The notes: generated by a model not told the origin, from the letters alone. Shown: positions 1 to 9,885, numbered from the stretch's first letter. The stretch: DNA of 64,000 nucleotides from Billgrantia antri (GCF_019430905.1 NZ_JAHYCA010000007.1:265106-329105); one strand, 5' to 3'. Numbers and translations: made by a program.

Positions 1-101
1 TCACCGGAGCCGGCGTGGTAGAAGGTGCGGCGGTCGGCGCCGGGGTAGGCGCTGCAACCGGGGCGGTTACCGACGAGGACGATATCGACCTCGATGACTG
101 A
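1..101 (+). CDS. C-terminal end of a glycine-zipper protein (partial)
   Basis: Reading from base 3, the frame encodes 32 residues of alternating Gly, Ala and Val followed by an acidic tail ending DIDLDD, with a TGA stop at 99-101. Small residues repeated every three to four positions are typical of glycine-zipper membrane-associated proteins. The start lies before the window, so length, signal peptide and family cannot be judged. A palindrome that could end its transcript follows at once. Confidence 0.5.
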   Translation, partial: TGAGVVEGAAVGAGVGAATGAVTDEDDIDLDD

Positions 102-130
102 TGCCATCTTGGCGCCCACATCCGGACCGA

Positions 131-156
131 CCGCGCCCGCTCATGAGCGGGCGCGG
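131..156. terminator. Perfect 26-bp GC-rich palindrome, probable bidirectional terminator
   Basis: The 26 bases are self-complementary and would form a very stable hairpin. Only a short TTCT follows on the plus strand, so termination by the RNA alone may be weak. It lies between the ends of two convergent genes, where a shared terminator is expected. Confidence 0.5.
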
Positions 157-182
157 TTCTGTGCGCCTGGTGTTCCTTTCGC

Positions 183-1487
183 CTAGCGGGCTTCGGGGAT
201 GTGCCAGGTCTCGGGGCAGTCGTCGCTGTGGAACAGGCGCTGGGCGGTGGTGGCGTTGCGCCGCTCGGCCAACGCTTCGCGACCCTCGCTGAGGGCATCC
301 ATCATTCCCGGCCGGGGATGGCGTACGGTCAGTAGCGTCAGCCTGTCCTCGCGTCTGAGTTCGTAATCGTTCTCCAGCGAGTCGATCAATGTCTCGAGTC
401 GCTCGGGCTTGTCGTCAAGGCAGAGGGCGAAGCGCATGGCGCTGCTGTCGATCAGATTGGCGTGCAGGCCGGCTTCCACCAGGCGGCCCAGGATGTCGTG
501 CTGGCGCGGTTCGTCCATGAAGGCAAAATCGCGCGGCAGTACCTCCAGCCAGACCTGCTTCTCGCGCAGGATGCAGCAGGGCACTTCGGCATCGAAACGG
601 CGCTCGGCGTCGATCACGCTGGGTGCGGCCTCGGGCGTCTCGAAGGAGCGCACCATGAGCGGAATCGATTTCTCCTGCAGCGGGCCCAGGGTCTTGGGGT
701 GAATCACCTTGGCCCCGTGCCAGGCCAGCTCGGTGGCCTCGGCGTAGGAGAGTCGCTCGAGCTGTACGGCGTTGTCGAAGCGCCTGGGATCGGCGTTGAA
801 CAGGCCGGTGACATCCTTCCAGATCACCACCTCGTGGGCGTCGAGGCAGTGGGCGAAGATCGCCGCGCTGAAGTCCGAGCCTTCGCGCCCCAAGGTGGTG
901 GCCTCGCTCTGCTCGGTGCCGCCGATGAAGCCCTGGGTCAGGATCACCCGCTCACTGCCCGCCAGTCGCCCGCGAATGGCGTCGGCGGTGGCGGTCCAGT
1001 CGAGGTTTGCGGACTGGTGGCAGGCGTCGGTGCGCACCAGCTCGCGGGCATCGTGCCAGTCGGTGGCGATGCCGCAGTGGTTCAGCCAGGCCGCGACGAT
1101 GGTGGTGGAGATCAGCTCGCCGTAGCACACGGTCTGGTCGTAGTGCTTGGCATAGGGAGCGTCGCGGTGCTTGCGGTGCTGGGTGTCGAGCTCCTCGAAC
1201 AGGACATCCACCCGTTCTCGCGGCGAATCCGATGCATCACCAAAGAGGGACTCGATCGCCTCGCGGTGCTCGGCCTGCAGGGCGTCGAAGCAGTCACGAT
1301 AAGCATCTTTCCTGCCGTCATCACGGGCGGAGGCGAGCAGCGTTTCCAGCTTGTTGGTGGTCTTGCCCATGGCCGAGACCACCACGACCAACGGGCGGTC
1401 TGCATGCGCTTCTATCAGCGGGGTCAGGTGGCGTATGGCATCGGCATCCTTGATCGAGGCACCGCCGAACTTGAACACGGTGGGCAT
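183..1487 (-). CDS. Aspartate kinase
   Basis: This 434-residue protein should phosphorylate L-aspartate to 4-phospho-L-aspartate, the first step toward lysine, threonine, methionine and aspartate semialdehyde. The amino acid kinase domain opens with KFGGAS at residues 6-11 and contains GREGSDFSAA and the substrate-loop sequence DVTGLFNADPR. The C-terminal part looks like ACT regulatory repeats. It resembles the single-chain LysC/ThrA-type enzyme rather than the alpha/beta type. It lies downstream of two genes that use aspartate semialdehyde to make polyamines, but a strong terminator at 1594-1615 separates them, so it probably has its own promoter. A role in polyamine or general amino acid supply is inference. 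Confidence 0.88.
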   Translation of the reverse strand: MPTVFKFGGASIKDADAIRHLTPLIEAHADRPLVVVVSAMGKTTNKLETLLASARDDGRKDAYRDCFDALQAEHREAIESLFGDASDSPRERVDVLFEELDTQHRKHRDAPYAKHYDQTVCYGELISTTIVAAWLNHCGIATDWHDARELVRTDACHQSANLDWTATADAIRGRLAGSERVILTQGFIGGTEQSEATTLGREGSDFSAAIFAHCLDAHEVVIWKDVTGLFNADPRRFDNAVQLERLSYAEATELAWHGAKVIHPKTLGPLQEKSIPLMVRSFETPEAAPSVIDAERRFDAEVPCCILREKQVWLEVLPRDFAFMDEPRQHDILGRLVEAGLHANLIDSSAMRFALCLDDKPERLETLIDSLENDYELRREDRLTLLTVRHPRPGMMDALSEGREALAERRNATTAQRLFHSDDCPETWHIPEAR

Positions 1488-1593
1488 TCCGGCTCTCCCT
1501 GTCTCTGGTATCGTCGTGCCCTACACCATGGTGCATATTCTCCGAGAGAGAAAGGGCAGGTCGGTGCACCATGCAAATGGCGGTGCAGATACG

Positions 1594-1615
1594 AAAAAAG
1601 CCCCCGCGGGGGCTT
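1594..1615 (-). terminator. Intrinsic terminator after nspC
   Basis: On the minus strand a GCCCCCGCGGGGGC stem is followed by six T residues, 17 bases past the nspC stop codon. This is a textbook Rho-independent terminator for the polyamine gene pair. Confidence 0.85.
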
Positions 1616-1631
1616 TGTTGCGTTGGAGCGG

Positions 1632-2804
<1,173 letters not shown>

Positions 2805-2810
2805 GACGGA

Positions 2811-4010
2811 TCAGGCCAGCGGGTCGTGATCGGGGTCGAGCTCGACCACCTGCCACGGCAGGCCCATGTCGCCGATGCGTGCCATGAAGGGGTCGGGATC
2901 GAGCTGCTCGACGTTGAACACGCCCGCGCCCTTCCAGATGCCTTCCAGCATCAGCATGGCACCGGTCACCGCCGGTACGCCGGTGGTGTAGGAGATCGCC
3001 TGGGACTGCACTTCGCGGTAGCAGGCTTCGTGGTCACAGATGTTGTAGATGTAGACCTTGCGCCGCTTGCCGTCCTTGATGCCGTCGGCAATGATGCCGA
3101 TGTTGGTCTTGCCCTTGGTGCGCGGGCCGAGCGAGGCCGGGTCGGGCAGCACCGCCTTGAGGAACTCCAGCGGGGCGATCTTGGCACCGCCCACTTCGAT
3201 CGGCTCGATGCTGGTCATGCCGACGTTCTCGAGTACCTTGAGGTGGGTGATGTACTTCTCGGAGAAGGTCATCCAGAAGCGGATGCGCTCCAGGCCCTTG
3301 ATGTTCTGGCTGAGCGACTCGAGCTCCTCGTGGTAGAGCAGGTAGATGTCCTTCTCGCCGATGCCGTCGAAGTCGAACTTGCGCTTCACCGCCAGCGGAT
3401 CGGTCTCCTTCCACTCGCCCTTCTCCCAGTAGCGACCCTTCGCGGTGATCTCGCGAATGTTGATCTCCGGGTTGAAGTTGGTGGCGAAGGGGTAGCCGTG
3501 ATCGCCGCCGTTGGCATCGAGGATGTCGATGCGGTGAATCTCGTCGAACAGGTTCTTCTGGGCATAGGCGCAGTAGATGTTGGTCATGCCCGGGTCGAAG
3601 CCGCAGCCCAGGGTCGCCATGTTGCCCGCCTCGGCGTAGCGGTCTTGAAACGCCCACTGCTCCTTGTACTCGAACTTGGCCTCGTCCGGGTGCTCGTAGT
3701 TGGCGGTGTCGAGGTAGGGCACGCCGGTCTTGAGGCACGCCTCCATGATGGTCAGATCCTGATAGGGCAGAGCCACGTGGATCAGCACGTCCGGCTTGAA
3801 CGACTCGATCAGCGCAACCAGGGCCTCGACGCTGTCGGCGTCGACCTGAGCCGTCTGGATCGGGCGATCCAGCTGAGCGGCAATGGCCTTGCACTTTGCT
3901 TCGTTGCGACTGGCCAGGCAGATCTCGCTGAACACTTCGGGATGTTGTGCACACTTGTGGGTGACGACGCCTCCGACGCCGCCGGCGCCGATAATCAGGA
4001 CTTTGCTCAT
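2811..4010 (-). CDS. Carboxynorspermidine/carboxyspermidine dehydrogenase (synthase), saccharopine dehydrogenase family
   Basis: The 399-residue protein reductively condenses L-aspartate semialdehyde with a diamine (putrescine or diaminopropane) using NADPH. It starts with a Rossmann motif (LIIGAGGVGG, residues 5-14) and carries the saccharopine dehydrogenase family segment GCGFDPGMTN. Its partner decarboxylase follows immediately. Together they form the aspartate-semialdehyde route to spermidine, which replaces the decarboxylated-SAM route in Vibrio, Campylobacter and some other bacteria. It is the first gene of the pair; its promoter should lie in the region shared with the divergent Crp/Fnr gene. 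Confidence 0.93.
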   Translation of the reverse strand: MSKVLIIGAGGVGGVVTHKCAQHPEVFSEICLASRNEAKCKAIAAQLDRPIQTAQVDADSVEALVALIESFKPDVLIHVALPYQDLTIMEACLKTGVPYLDTANYEHPDEAKFEYKEQWAFQDRYAEAGNMATLGCGFDPGMTNIYCAYAQKNLFDEIHRIDILDANGGDHGYPFATNFNPEINIREITAKGRYWEKGEWKETDPLAVKRKFDFDGIGEKDIYLLYHEELESLSQNIKGLERIRFWMTFSEKYITHLKVLENVGMTSIEPIEVGGAKIAPLEFLKAVLPDPASLGPRTKGKTNIGIIADGIKDGKRRKVYIYNICDHEACYREVQSQAISYTTGVPAVTGAMLMLEGIWKGAGVFNVEQLDPDPFMARIGDMGLPWQVVELDPDHDPLA

Positions 4011-4329
4011 GGGCCTCTCGAATTCAGATCGGGATGTGTATGGAAGCGTAGGGTCTTATCGGAGTTTCGGCCATCTCGTATGCCCGTGCCCGATGCCACC
4101 CCGGTCTCGCTCATGCTTGCGGGCTGATAATGGCCTCCAGGGAAGCCAGGGGCAAGTGATTTTGTCGTGACCTATTAGACCAAAGCAGGGGGGTGGGGCG
4201 AAAGCAACCGAAAAGCGAGCGGGGGTGTGGTTTCGCTGCGGACCACCACGCCCTTTCCGGCGCTCGTTTATGCATTATCGAGCGTCGATAACCTGCGTTA
4301 TGAAGCTCTATATAAGCTTGTGTTTTAGT
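4011..4329. other. Divergent intergenic region between the polyamine operon and the Crp/Fnr regulator
   Basis: About 320 bases with no gene I can support. It must hold promoters for both directions. Near the plus-strand gene there is an AT-rich TATATAAG at 4309-4316 that could be a -10 element, and a perfect palindrome just upstream of it. I could not fix a convincing promoter for the minus strand. Confidence 0.5.
4275..4291. promoter_or_regulatory. Palindrome TTATCGA-GCG-TCGATAA, possible operator
   Basis: Two perfect 7-base arms flank a 3-base centre. The right arm overlaps the expected -35 region if TATAAG at 4311-4316 is the -10 element. It does not match the classical Fnr (TTGAT-N4-ATCAA) or Crp site. 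Binding by the encoded regulator or by another repressor is inference. Confidence 0.4.
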
Positions 4330-5139
4330 ATGTCGCAACCCAACCACAAGCCGGAGAGGCAACGTGTGACCCTACTCGACAGTGTAGTGATGCAGGGCCT
4401 GAGCCGACACACAGCGTTGACGGCGGAAGACAAGACCCTGTTGCTGAGCCTCGAGCTCAATCCAAGGCGCGTGTCGGCCGGGGAAGTGCTGTGGCAGGAG
4501 AGTGCGGACGTGGATCTGTTCTGCGTGATCAAGGAGGGCTGGGCATACTCCTACCGCAATCTTGGTAACGGATCGATGCAGATCCTCAAGGTCTACCTCC
4601 CTGGCGATATCATCGGCATGCGCGATTTCGGCTTCTCGCGCCGGCTGGCCGGTGTGGCGATGATCAACGACGGCCTCATCAGCCCGTTCACTCACCAGCA
4701 GCTTTTCGAGCTCTTCGGACGCTCGCCAGCCCTGGCCGTTGGTATCATCGCCTTGACCGTGCGCCAGCAGGCGATGCTCACCGAGCGGCTGGTCTACCTG
4801 GGCCGGTATGCCGCCCATGAGCGGCTGGCGCACTTCCTCTACGAGCTCTATCTGCGCCTCAAGCGGATCGGGGCGGTAGAAGAAAACGGCTTTCACATGC
4901 CGCTCTCCCAGGAGCAGGTCGGCGATGCGCTGGGGCTCAGCGCGGTGCACGTGAGCCGCACCTTTTCGATGCTGCGCGACGAAGGCTTGGTGATCCGCGA
5001 CCGTCAGCACGTGGTCCTGCCCGATCCCGATGCCCTGGCGCGACTGGTCGAGTTCAACGACACCTATATCGACGAGGCCCTACCCGTTGCGTTCCAGAGT
5101 TTTGCCGGCATGCGTAGCACCTCCGCGCCCCAGGCCTGA
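4330..5139 (+). CDS. Crp/Fnr-family transcriptional regulator
   Basis: The protein (269 residues from this ATG) has an N-terminal cyclic-nucleotide-binding-like beta barrel and a C-terminal winged helix with the recognition segment LSQEQVGDALGLSAVHVSRT. It lacks the cysteine cluster of oxygen-sensing Fnr, so the ligand is unknown. The start is uncertain. ATG at 4330 has no clear ribosome site, while an in-frame GTG at 4366 is preceded by GGAGAG at 4353-4358 with good spacing and would give 257 residues. It is transcribed away from the polyamine genes and ends at a bidirectional terminator before tmRNA. Control of the polyamine operon is possible but unproven. Confidence 0.85.
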   Translation: MSQPNHKPERQRVTLLDSVVMQGLSRHTALTAEDKTLLLSLELNPRRVSAGEVLWQESADVDLFCVIKEGWAYSYRNLGNGSMQILKVYLPGDIIGMRDFGFSRRLAGVAMINDGLISPFTHQQLFELFGRSPALAVGIIALTVRQQAMLTERLVYLGRYAAHERLAHFLYELYLRLKRIGAVEENGFHMPLSQEQVGDALGLSAVHVSRTFSMLRDEGLVIRDRQHVVLPDPDALARLVEFNDTYIDEALPVAFQSFAGMRSTSAPQA

Positions 5140-5161
5140 TCCGGCGGCCTTTGCAGAAACG

Positions 5162-5188
5162 AAAAAAGCACCCCTGGGGTGCTTTTTT
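5162..5188. terminator. Bidirectional intrinsic terminator (Crp/Fnr gene and ssrA)
   Basis: A GCACCCC/GGGGTGC stem is flanked by six A residues on the left and six T residues on the right. It can therefore end transcripts from both the plus-strand regulator gene and the minus-strand tmRNA, whose mature 3' end is 11 bases away. Confidence 0.9.
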
Positions 5189-5198
5189 CGTACTCGAT

Positions 5199-5578
5199 TG
5201 GTGGAGGCGGCGGGGATCGAACCCGCGTCCGCCGGCACTCGCTCTTCGGCTCTACATGCTTAGGTCCGTTTTTTGGTTTAACGCATCTGGCTCCAACGGG
5301 CAGGATCCAGCTACGCGATTCCTCGAAGTTTTAGCGATTGACGAGAGGACGTCGCCAACCGCGATCCCATCAGTTTTAGCTCGTATCCCCTCCGCGATGA
5401 ATGGGCACATCGCTTTGGGGCCGGACTAACCGCTAACAGCTTTTAAGCTGCCAGGGCGCCCTGAGCGTAGGTGTCGTCGTTTGCGACTATTTAGTCGTGA
5501 TGTTGGATTTACGAGATACATCACGCTCTCGGCATGCACCTAGGAGGTTGTCACCGGCGTCGAAGCCATGTCGCCCCC
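5199..5578 (-). ncRNA. ssrA: Transfer-messenger RNA (tmRNA)
   Basis: Read on the minus strand, the gene begins GGGGGCGACATGGCTTCGAC and ends with a tRNA-Ala-like half, GGTTCGATCCC followed by the acceptor strand and CCTCCACCA, giving about 380 nt. The tag reading frame at 5446-5484 encodes ANDDTYAQGALAA followed by TAA at 5443-5445. It rescues ribosomes stalled on broken mRNA and tags the peptide for proteases such as those of the Clp and FtsH families. Its protein partner smpB is the next gene upstream on the same strand. Confidence 0.97.
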
Positions 5579-5699
5579 GTAGCAGGCCCATCATATCAGC
5601 ATGGGCACTTCTATGACACCTGCCGGATGGGTTGGTTCCACCGCTTCCCCGATTCTTGCTGTTTTCGGAGAACCACCCGGCGACAGGTGTTGTGACCGT

Positions 5700-6191
5700 T
5701 CAGGCCTTGGTGTGTTCCCGCATGATGCGGCCTTTCTGCCGCTGCCAGTCGCGATCCTTCTCCGTGGCGCGCTTGTCGTGCAGTTTCTTGCCCGTCACCA
5801 GGGCGAGTTCGCATTTCACCTTGTTGCCCTTCCAGTAGAGCTTGAGCGGCACGCAGGTATGTCCCTTCTCCTGCGAGCGCGAGAAGATCTTGGCGATCTC
5901 CTTGCGATGCAGCAGCAGTTTGCGCGTGCGCGAGGGATCGGCGATCTCGTGGGTGCTGGCGGTATTCAGCGGCGTGATGTGGCTGCCCAGCAGCCACGCC
6001 TCGCCATCCTTCACCAGGATGTAGGTGTCGGTGAGCTGGGCCTTGCCGGCACGCAGGCTCTTCACCTCCCAGCCGGCCAGTACCAGGCCGGCCTCGAAGG
6101 ACTCGTCGATGTGGTACTCGAAGCGAGCCTTCTTGTTCTGGGCGATGACGCTACTACCGGGACCCTTGCCCTTGCCTTTCTTGTTGGCCAT
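5700..6191 (-). CDS. smpB: SsrA-binding protein SmpB
   Basis: The 163-residue basic protein binds tmRNA and delivers it to stalled ribosomes. It shows the OB-fold segments [28 protein letters not shown] and the basic C-terminal tail with [13 protein letters not shown] that enters the mRNA channel. I chose the ATG at 6191 (MANKKG), which has AGGT just upstream; an ATG five codons earlier is less likely. It lies about 120 bases upstream of ssrA on the same strand, the usual arrangement. Confidence 0.96.
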   Translation of the reverse strand: MANKKGKGKGPGSSVIAQNKKARFEYHIDESFEAGLVLAGWEVKSLRAGKAQLTDTYILVKDGEAWLLGSHITPLNTASTHEIADPSRTRKLLLHRKEIAKIFSRSQEKGHTCVPLKLYWKGNKVKCELALVTGKKLHDKRATEKDRDWQRQKGRIMREHTKA

Positions 6192-6320
6192 GGAACCTCG
6201 TGTCATGTACTTGCCTGGGGCAACGCCTCCTTCGATATGGGGGGAAGCGTGATACCATTCAAGGCGTGAAATAACCGCTCATGATACGCCCTGGGCACTG
6301 TGAAGTCAGCGGAGAGCTCA

Positions 6321-6755
6321 ATGCCAATGGTCAATCGGTCCGCCCTGGTGCGGCACACCCCTCGGGACATGTTCGAACTGGTCAACGACTTCGAGCGCTA
6401 CCCGGAGTTTCTGCCGGGCTGCCGGCGGGCGCGGCTGCTCGAGCGCGACGAGTCGCACCTGATCGGCGAAATGACCCTGGGCCGGGCGGGCCTCGAGCAG
6501 AGCTTTACCACCCGTAATGACCTCATCGAGCCCGAGCGCATCGAGATGTCGTTGGTCAGCGGGCCCTTCAAGCGCCTGCGTGGTCGCTGGCTGTTCCTGC
6601 CGATGGGCGAGGGGGCCTGCAAGGTGTGCCTGGAAATGGAGTTCGAGTTCGCCAATCGGCTGCTGGGCATGGCCTTCGGCAAGCTGTTCCAGCAAGTGGC
6701 CGGGCAACTGGTCGATGCCTTCACCCGCCGCGCCGACGAAATCTATGGCCGCTGA
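6321..6755 (+). CDS. ratA: RatA/COQ10-family START-like protein
   Basis: This 144-residue SRPBCC-fold protein belongs to the family described in E. coli as RatA and related to the coenzyme Q-binding protein COQ10. It shows the family opening VNRSALVRHTPRDMFELVND and an ERYPEFLPGC segment. The toxin activity (blocking 70S association) reported for RatA is disputed, and lipid or quinone binding is as likely. The ATG at 6321 has GGAG nine bases upstream. It overlaps rnfH and is divergent from smpB, as in E. coli. Confidence 0.9.
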   Translation: MPMVNRSALVRHTPRDMFELVNDFERYPEFLPGCRRARLLERDESHLIGEMTLGRAGLEQSFTTRNDLIEPERIEMSLVSGPFKRLRGRWLFLPMGEGACKVCLEMEFEFANRLLGMAFGKLFQQVAGQLVDAFTRRADEIYGR

Positions 6756-7053
6756 GGCGAAGCTGGAGGTGGAGGTCGCCTTCGCCCTGCCGGAGAGGCA
6801 GCGCATCGTCGCGCTCGAGGTGCCGCCGGGCACCACGGCGCGTCAGGCCGTGGCCTTGGCGCAACTGGGCAGGCTGTTCCCCGAGGTGCCGGCCGCGTTC
6901 TTCGCCGAGGCGGACCTGGGCATCTTCGGCAAGCGGCTGCGCGACCCCGACGACTACAGCCTGCGCGCCGGCGATCGGGTCGAGGTCTATCGTCCTCTCG
7001 AAAACGATCCCAAGGAGGCACGAGCCCGGCGCGCACAGCGAACCGGGCTCTAG
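6745..7053 (+). CDS. rnfH: RnfH-family ubiquitin-like protein
   Basis: The 102-residue product has the beta-grasp fold of the RnfH/UPF0125 family. Visible marks are VEVAFALPERQRI, a central GIFGKRL and the end motif GDRVEVYRPLENDPKEARRxR-like sequence. The ATG lies inside the last codons of ratA (11-base overlap), so the two are translationally coupled. Function is unclear despite the name, which comes from a location near rnf genes in other bacteria. Confidence 0.9.
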   Translation: MAAEAKLEVEVAFALPERQRIVALEVPPGTTARQAVALAQLGRLFPEVPAAFFAEADLGIFGKRLRDPDDYSLRAGDRVEVYRPLENDPKEARARRAQRTGL

Positions 7054-7066
7054 CGCCGCGGCGGCG

Positions 7067-7552
7067 TCACATGTCCAGCGGTTCGGTAGAGGCCGGTTCG
7101 CCGCCACGCGGCAGGGTACCGCCGGCATCGGGGGCTCGCTCGGGCACGGCCTCCGGCTGGCTCCCGGGCAGCATGCCGGCGGGGTCGGCCCCCTCCGAGG
7201 CCGGGCCAAGTTCGTCCTGCCCGCGTAGCTCGATGTCCTCGGAGAAATCCCCCTCCTGCCGCACGTTGACCAGTCGGTCGCCGGCGAAGGTCAGCGTCAC
7301 CCGACGCTGCTGGACGTCGCCGTAGGCTTCGTCGAGGCGGAACACGTAGTCCCACTGGTTGGCGTCGAAGGGCGCTTCCAGCAGCGGCCTGCCCAGCAGA
7401 TCGACGACCTGGGTGCGGCTCAGGCCGGGCTGGAGCTGCTGGACCATGCCCTCGGTGATGTAGTTGCCCTGGGGAAGGTCGCGCTTGTAGACGCAGCCAC
7501 CGGTAACGGTCAGGGCGATGACGAGCGGGAGGGTTTTGATCAGCTTTTGCAT
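7067..7552 (-). CDS. bamE: Outer membrane assembly lipoprotein BamE
   Basis: The 161-residue precursor is a component of the BAM complex that folds outer membrane beta-barrel proteins. It has a lipoprotein signal ending at Cys20 (VTGGC; the -3 threonine is slightly unusual). The SmpA/OmlA domain follows, with QLQPGLSRTQVVDLLGRP and WDYVFR. After about residue 110 the tail is long, acidic and rich in Pro and Gly, more than in E. coli BamE, and is probably disordered. It converges with rnfH and diverges from fur, with only 72 bases for both promoters. Confidence 0.93.
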   Translation of the reverse strand: MQKLIKTLPLVIALTVTGGCVYKRDLPQGNYITEGMVQQLQPGLSRTQVVDLLGRPLLEAPFDANQWDYVFRLDEAYGDVQQRRVTLTFAGDRLVNVRQEGDFSEDIELRGQDELGPASEGADPAGMLPGSQPEAVPERAPDAGGTLPRGGEPASTEPLDM

Positions 7553-7624
7553 TTGTGTCCGTTCTTCACTATCGTGGATTCGGTCGATCATACCCGACCC
7601 TACCTGATACTGCGAAGAGCGAAC

Positions 7625-8071
7625 ATGGCCGACCAGAACCATGAACTGCGCAAGGCGGGCCTCAAGGTCACCTTGCCCCGAGTGAAGATCCTGCAGATCC
7701 TCGAGAATGCCACGGGCCAGCACCACCTGAGCGCCGAGGATGTCTACAAGACCCTGCTGGAAGCCGGGGAGGACGTCGGCCTGGCGACCGTCTATCGCGT
7801 GCTGACCCAGTTCGAGTCGGCAGGCTTGGTGATTCGCCACAACTTCGATGGCGGTCATGCCGTGTTCGAGATCTCCCAGGAGGAACACCACGACCATATG
7901 GTGTGCCTCGACAGCGGCGAGATCATAGAGTTCTTCGACGAGACCATCGAGCGCCGCCAGCAGGAGATCGCCGAGGAGCACGGCTTCGAGCTCGTCGATC
8001 ATGCCCTGGTGCTCTACGTGCGTCCACGCGGCTCCAATGCCACGCGCCAGGAAGGCACGCCGCGCAAGTGA
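7625..8071 (+). CDS. fur: Ferric uptake regulator Fur
   Basis: The 148-residue metal-dependent repressor binds iron-responsive promoters. The N-terminal winged helix includes LKVTLPRVKILQIL and VGLATVYRVLTQFE. The C-terminal dimer domain carries the metal motif EEHHDHMVC. As in Pseudomonas Fur, only one cysteine of the CxxC structural zinc site of E. coli Fur is present (CLDS). The start at ATG 7625 gives the usual length. It is divergent from bamE. Confidence 0.96.
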   Translation: MADQNHELRKAGLKVTLPRVKILQILENATGQHHLSAEDVYKTLLEAGEDVGLATVYRVLTQFESAGLVIRHNFDGGHAVFEISQEEHHDHMVCLDSGEIIEFFDETIERRQQEIAEEHGFELVDHALVLYVRPRGSNATRQEGTPRK

Positions 8072-8161
8072 CACGCGTGTGAATGTCGAATCCGCGCCAT
8101 GGCGGCCCCGATCCTCGATCGGGGCCGCTTGCGTATGGGCGTGGAGCGGGTCCGAGCCAGC

Positions 8162-9838
8162 CTAGTGGGCGGCGCCCTGCTGACTGGCGTCCAGCATCTC
8201 GCGAGCGTGTGCCAGGGTGCGATCGGAGAGGTTGACGCCACCGAGCATGCGCGCCAGCTCACTGACCCGGCCGGCCTCGTCGAGCAGCGCCATGCGCGTC
8301 AAGGTGATGTCGCGCTTGGCCTGCTTCTCGATGTGCAGGTGGTGATGGGCCTGGGCTGCCACCTGCGGCAGGTGGGTCACTGTCATTACCTGGCCGTTAT
8401 CGCCCAGCCGACGCAGCAGTTGGCCGACGATTTCGGCGGTGGCGCCGGAGATGCCCACGTCCACCTCGTCGAACACCAGGCTGGGAATCGTGGAGTGGCG
8501 GGCAGCGACCACCTGGATCGCCAGGCTGATGCGCGACAGTTCCCCGCCGGAAGCGACCTTGGCCAGGGGCCGTGGTGGCTGGCCGGGGTTGGCGCTGATC
8601 AAGAAGCGTACCTCCTCCATGCCGTCGGCCTGGGGGCTATGGCGGCCCTCGACCTCCACCTCGAAGCGCGCCTTGCCCATGGCCAGGAAGGCGAGCTGCT
8701 CCTGTACCGCCTTGCCGAATCTCCCCGCCGCCTGACGGCGAGCCTCGCCCACGGTGCGTGCCCGCTCGCGCCAACTGTCGCGCAGGGCCTCCACTTCGGC
8801 GCGCAGTGCTTCCAGGTCGTGTTCACCGCCTTCGAGGCTCTCCAGCTCGGCCTGCAGGCGGCGGTGCAATGCGGGCAGCTCTTCGGGCATCACGTGATGC
8901 TTGCGTGCAATGCGGTGCACCTCGCCGAGGCGCGACTCCACCCAGGCCAGCCGTTCGGGGTCCAGCTCGGTGGCGTCGGCGAAACGCTGCAGCTCGCGCA
9001 CGGCCTCTTCGATCTGGATTCGCGCCTCGCCGAGCATGGCGAGCACTTCCGCCAAGGCGCCGCGGTCGCTGCCGGGTAGCGGGTCGAGGTGATGAGTGGC
9101 CTGGTTGAGCAGTGTCAGCGCGCCGCCGTCGTCGTTGTCGCAGCATTCGGCGGCAAACTGCGCCTCGCGCAGCGTCTCCTCGGCGTGGGCGAGCTGCTCC
9201 TGCTCGTGCTCCAGAGTGGCAAGCTCGTCATCGCCCAGGGCCAGGGCATCGAGCTCCTCGACCTGATAGCGCAGCAGCTGGCGGCGTGCCTGCACTTCGT
9301 CGCCGCTCTCGGTCAGCTGCTTCAGGCGGCGGCGGGTCGTCTGCCAGCGACGGAAGGTCTCGCCGAGCTCGCTCACGGCGCTGCGGTTGCCGGCGAAGTC
9401 GTCGAGCAGGCGCAGGTGAGTCTCCTCGCGCAGCAGCAGCTGGTGGGCGTGCTGGCCGTGGATCTCGACCAGGTGCTCGCCGAGCGCCTTGAGATCGGCC
9501 ACGGTGGCCGGCTGGCCGTTGATCCACGCCTTGGAGCGCCCATTGGCGGTGACCACGCGGCGCAGCAGGCAGTCGTCGTCGGGCAGTTCGCGCTCCGCGA
9601 GCCAGCGGCGTGCGGCCGGCAGGGCGGCGATGTCGAAGCGTGCCGAGAGATCGGCGCGCTCGCAGCCGTGGCGTACGCTGCCGGCATCGGCACGTTCGCC
9701 CAGGCACAGCCCCAGGGCGCCGAGCAGGATCGATTTGCCGGCGCCGGTCTCGCCGGTAATGGCGGTCATGCCGCCGGCAAGCTCCAGGTCGAGCGTATCG
9801 ACGATGGCGTAATCGCGAATGGCGAGCTGCGTCAGCAT
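8162..9838 (-). CDS. recN: DNA repair protein RecN
   Basis: The 558-residue SMC-like ATPase acts in double-strand break repair. The Walker A motif GETGAGKS lies near residues 28-35, two coiled-coil stretches fill the middle, and the ABC signature SGGELSR and Walker B LVFDEVDVGISG are near the end. I chose ATG 9838 (MLTQLAIRDYAIV), which has GGGAGG just upstream, over an earlier ATG. A LexA-like site sits about 50 bases upstream, in keeping with SOS control in other bacteria. It converges with fur. Confidence 0.96.
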   Translation of the reverse strand: MLTQLAIRDYAIVDTLDLELAGGMTAITGETGAGKSILLGALGLCLGERADAGSVRHGCERADLSARFDIAALPAARRWLAERELPDDDCLLRRVVTANGRSKAWINGQPATVADLKALGEHLVEIHGQHAHQLLLREETHLRLLDDFAGNRSAVSELGETFRRWQTTRRRLKQLTESGDEVQARRQLLRYQVEELDALALGDDELATLEHEQEQLAHAEETLREAQFAAECCDNDDGGALTLLNQATHHLDPLPGSDRGALAEVLAMLGEARIQIEEAVRELQRFADATELDPERLAWVESRLGEVHRIARKHHVMPEELPALHRRLQAELESLEGGEHDLEALRAEVEALRDSWRERARTVGEARRQAAGRFGKAVQEQLAFLAMGKARFEVEVEGRHSPQADGMEEVRFLISANPGQPPRPLAKVASGGELSRISLAIQVVAARHSTIPSLVFDEVDVGISGATAEIVGQLLRRLGDNGQVMTVTHLPQVAAQAHHHLHIEKQAKRDITLTRMALLDEAGRVSELARMLGGVNLSDRTLAHAREMLDASQQGAAH

Positions 9839-9885
9839 GAGACCTCCCGGCAACCGGCACAGAATGGCTGGATATCCATACAAGG

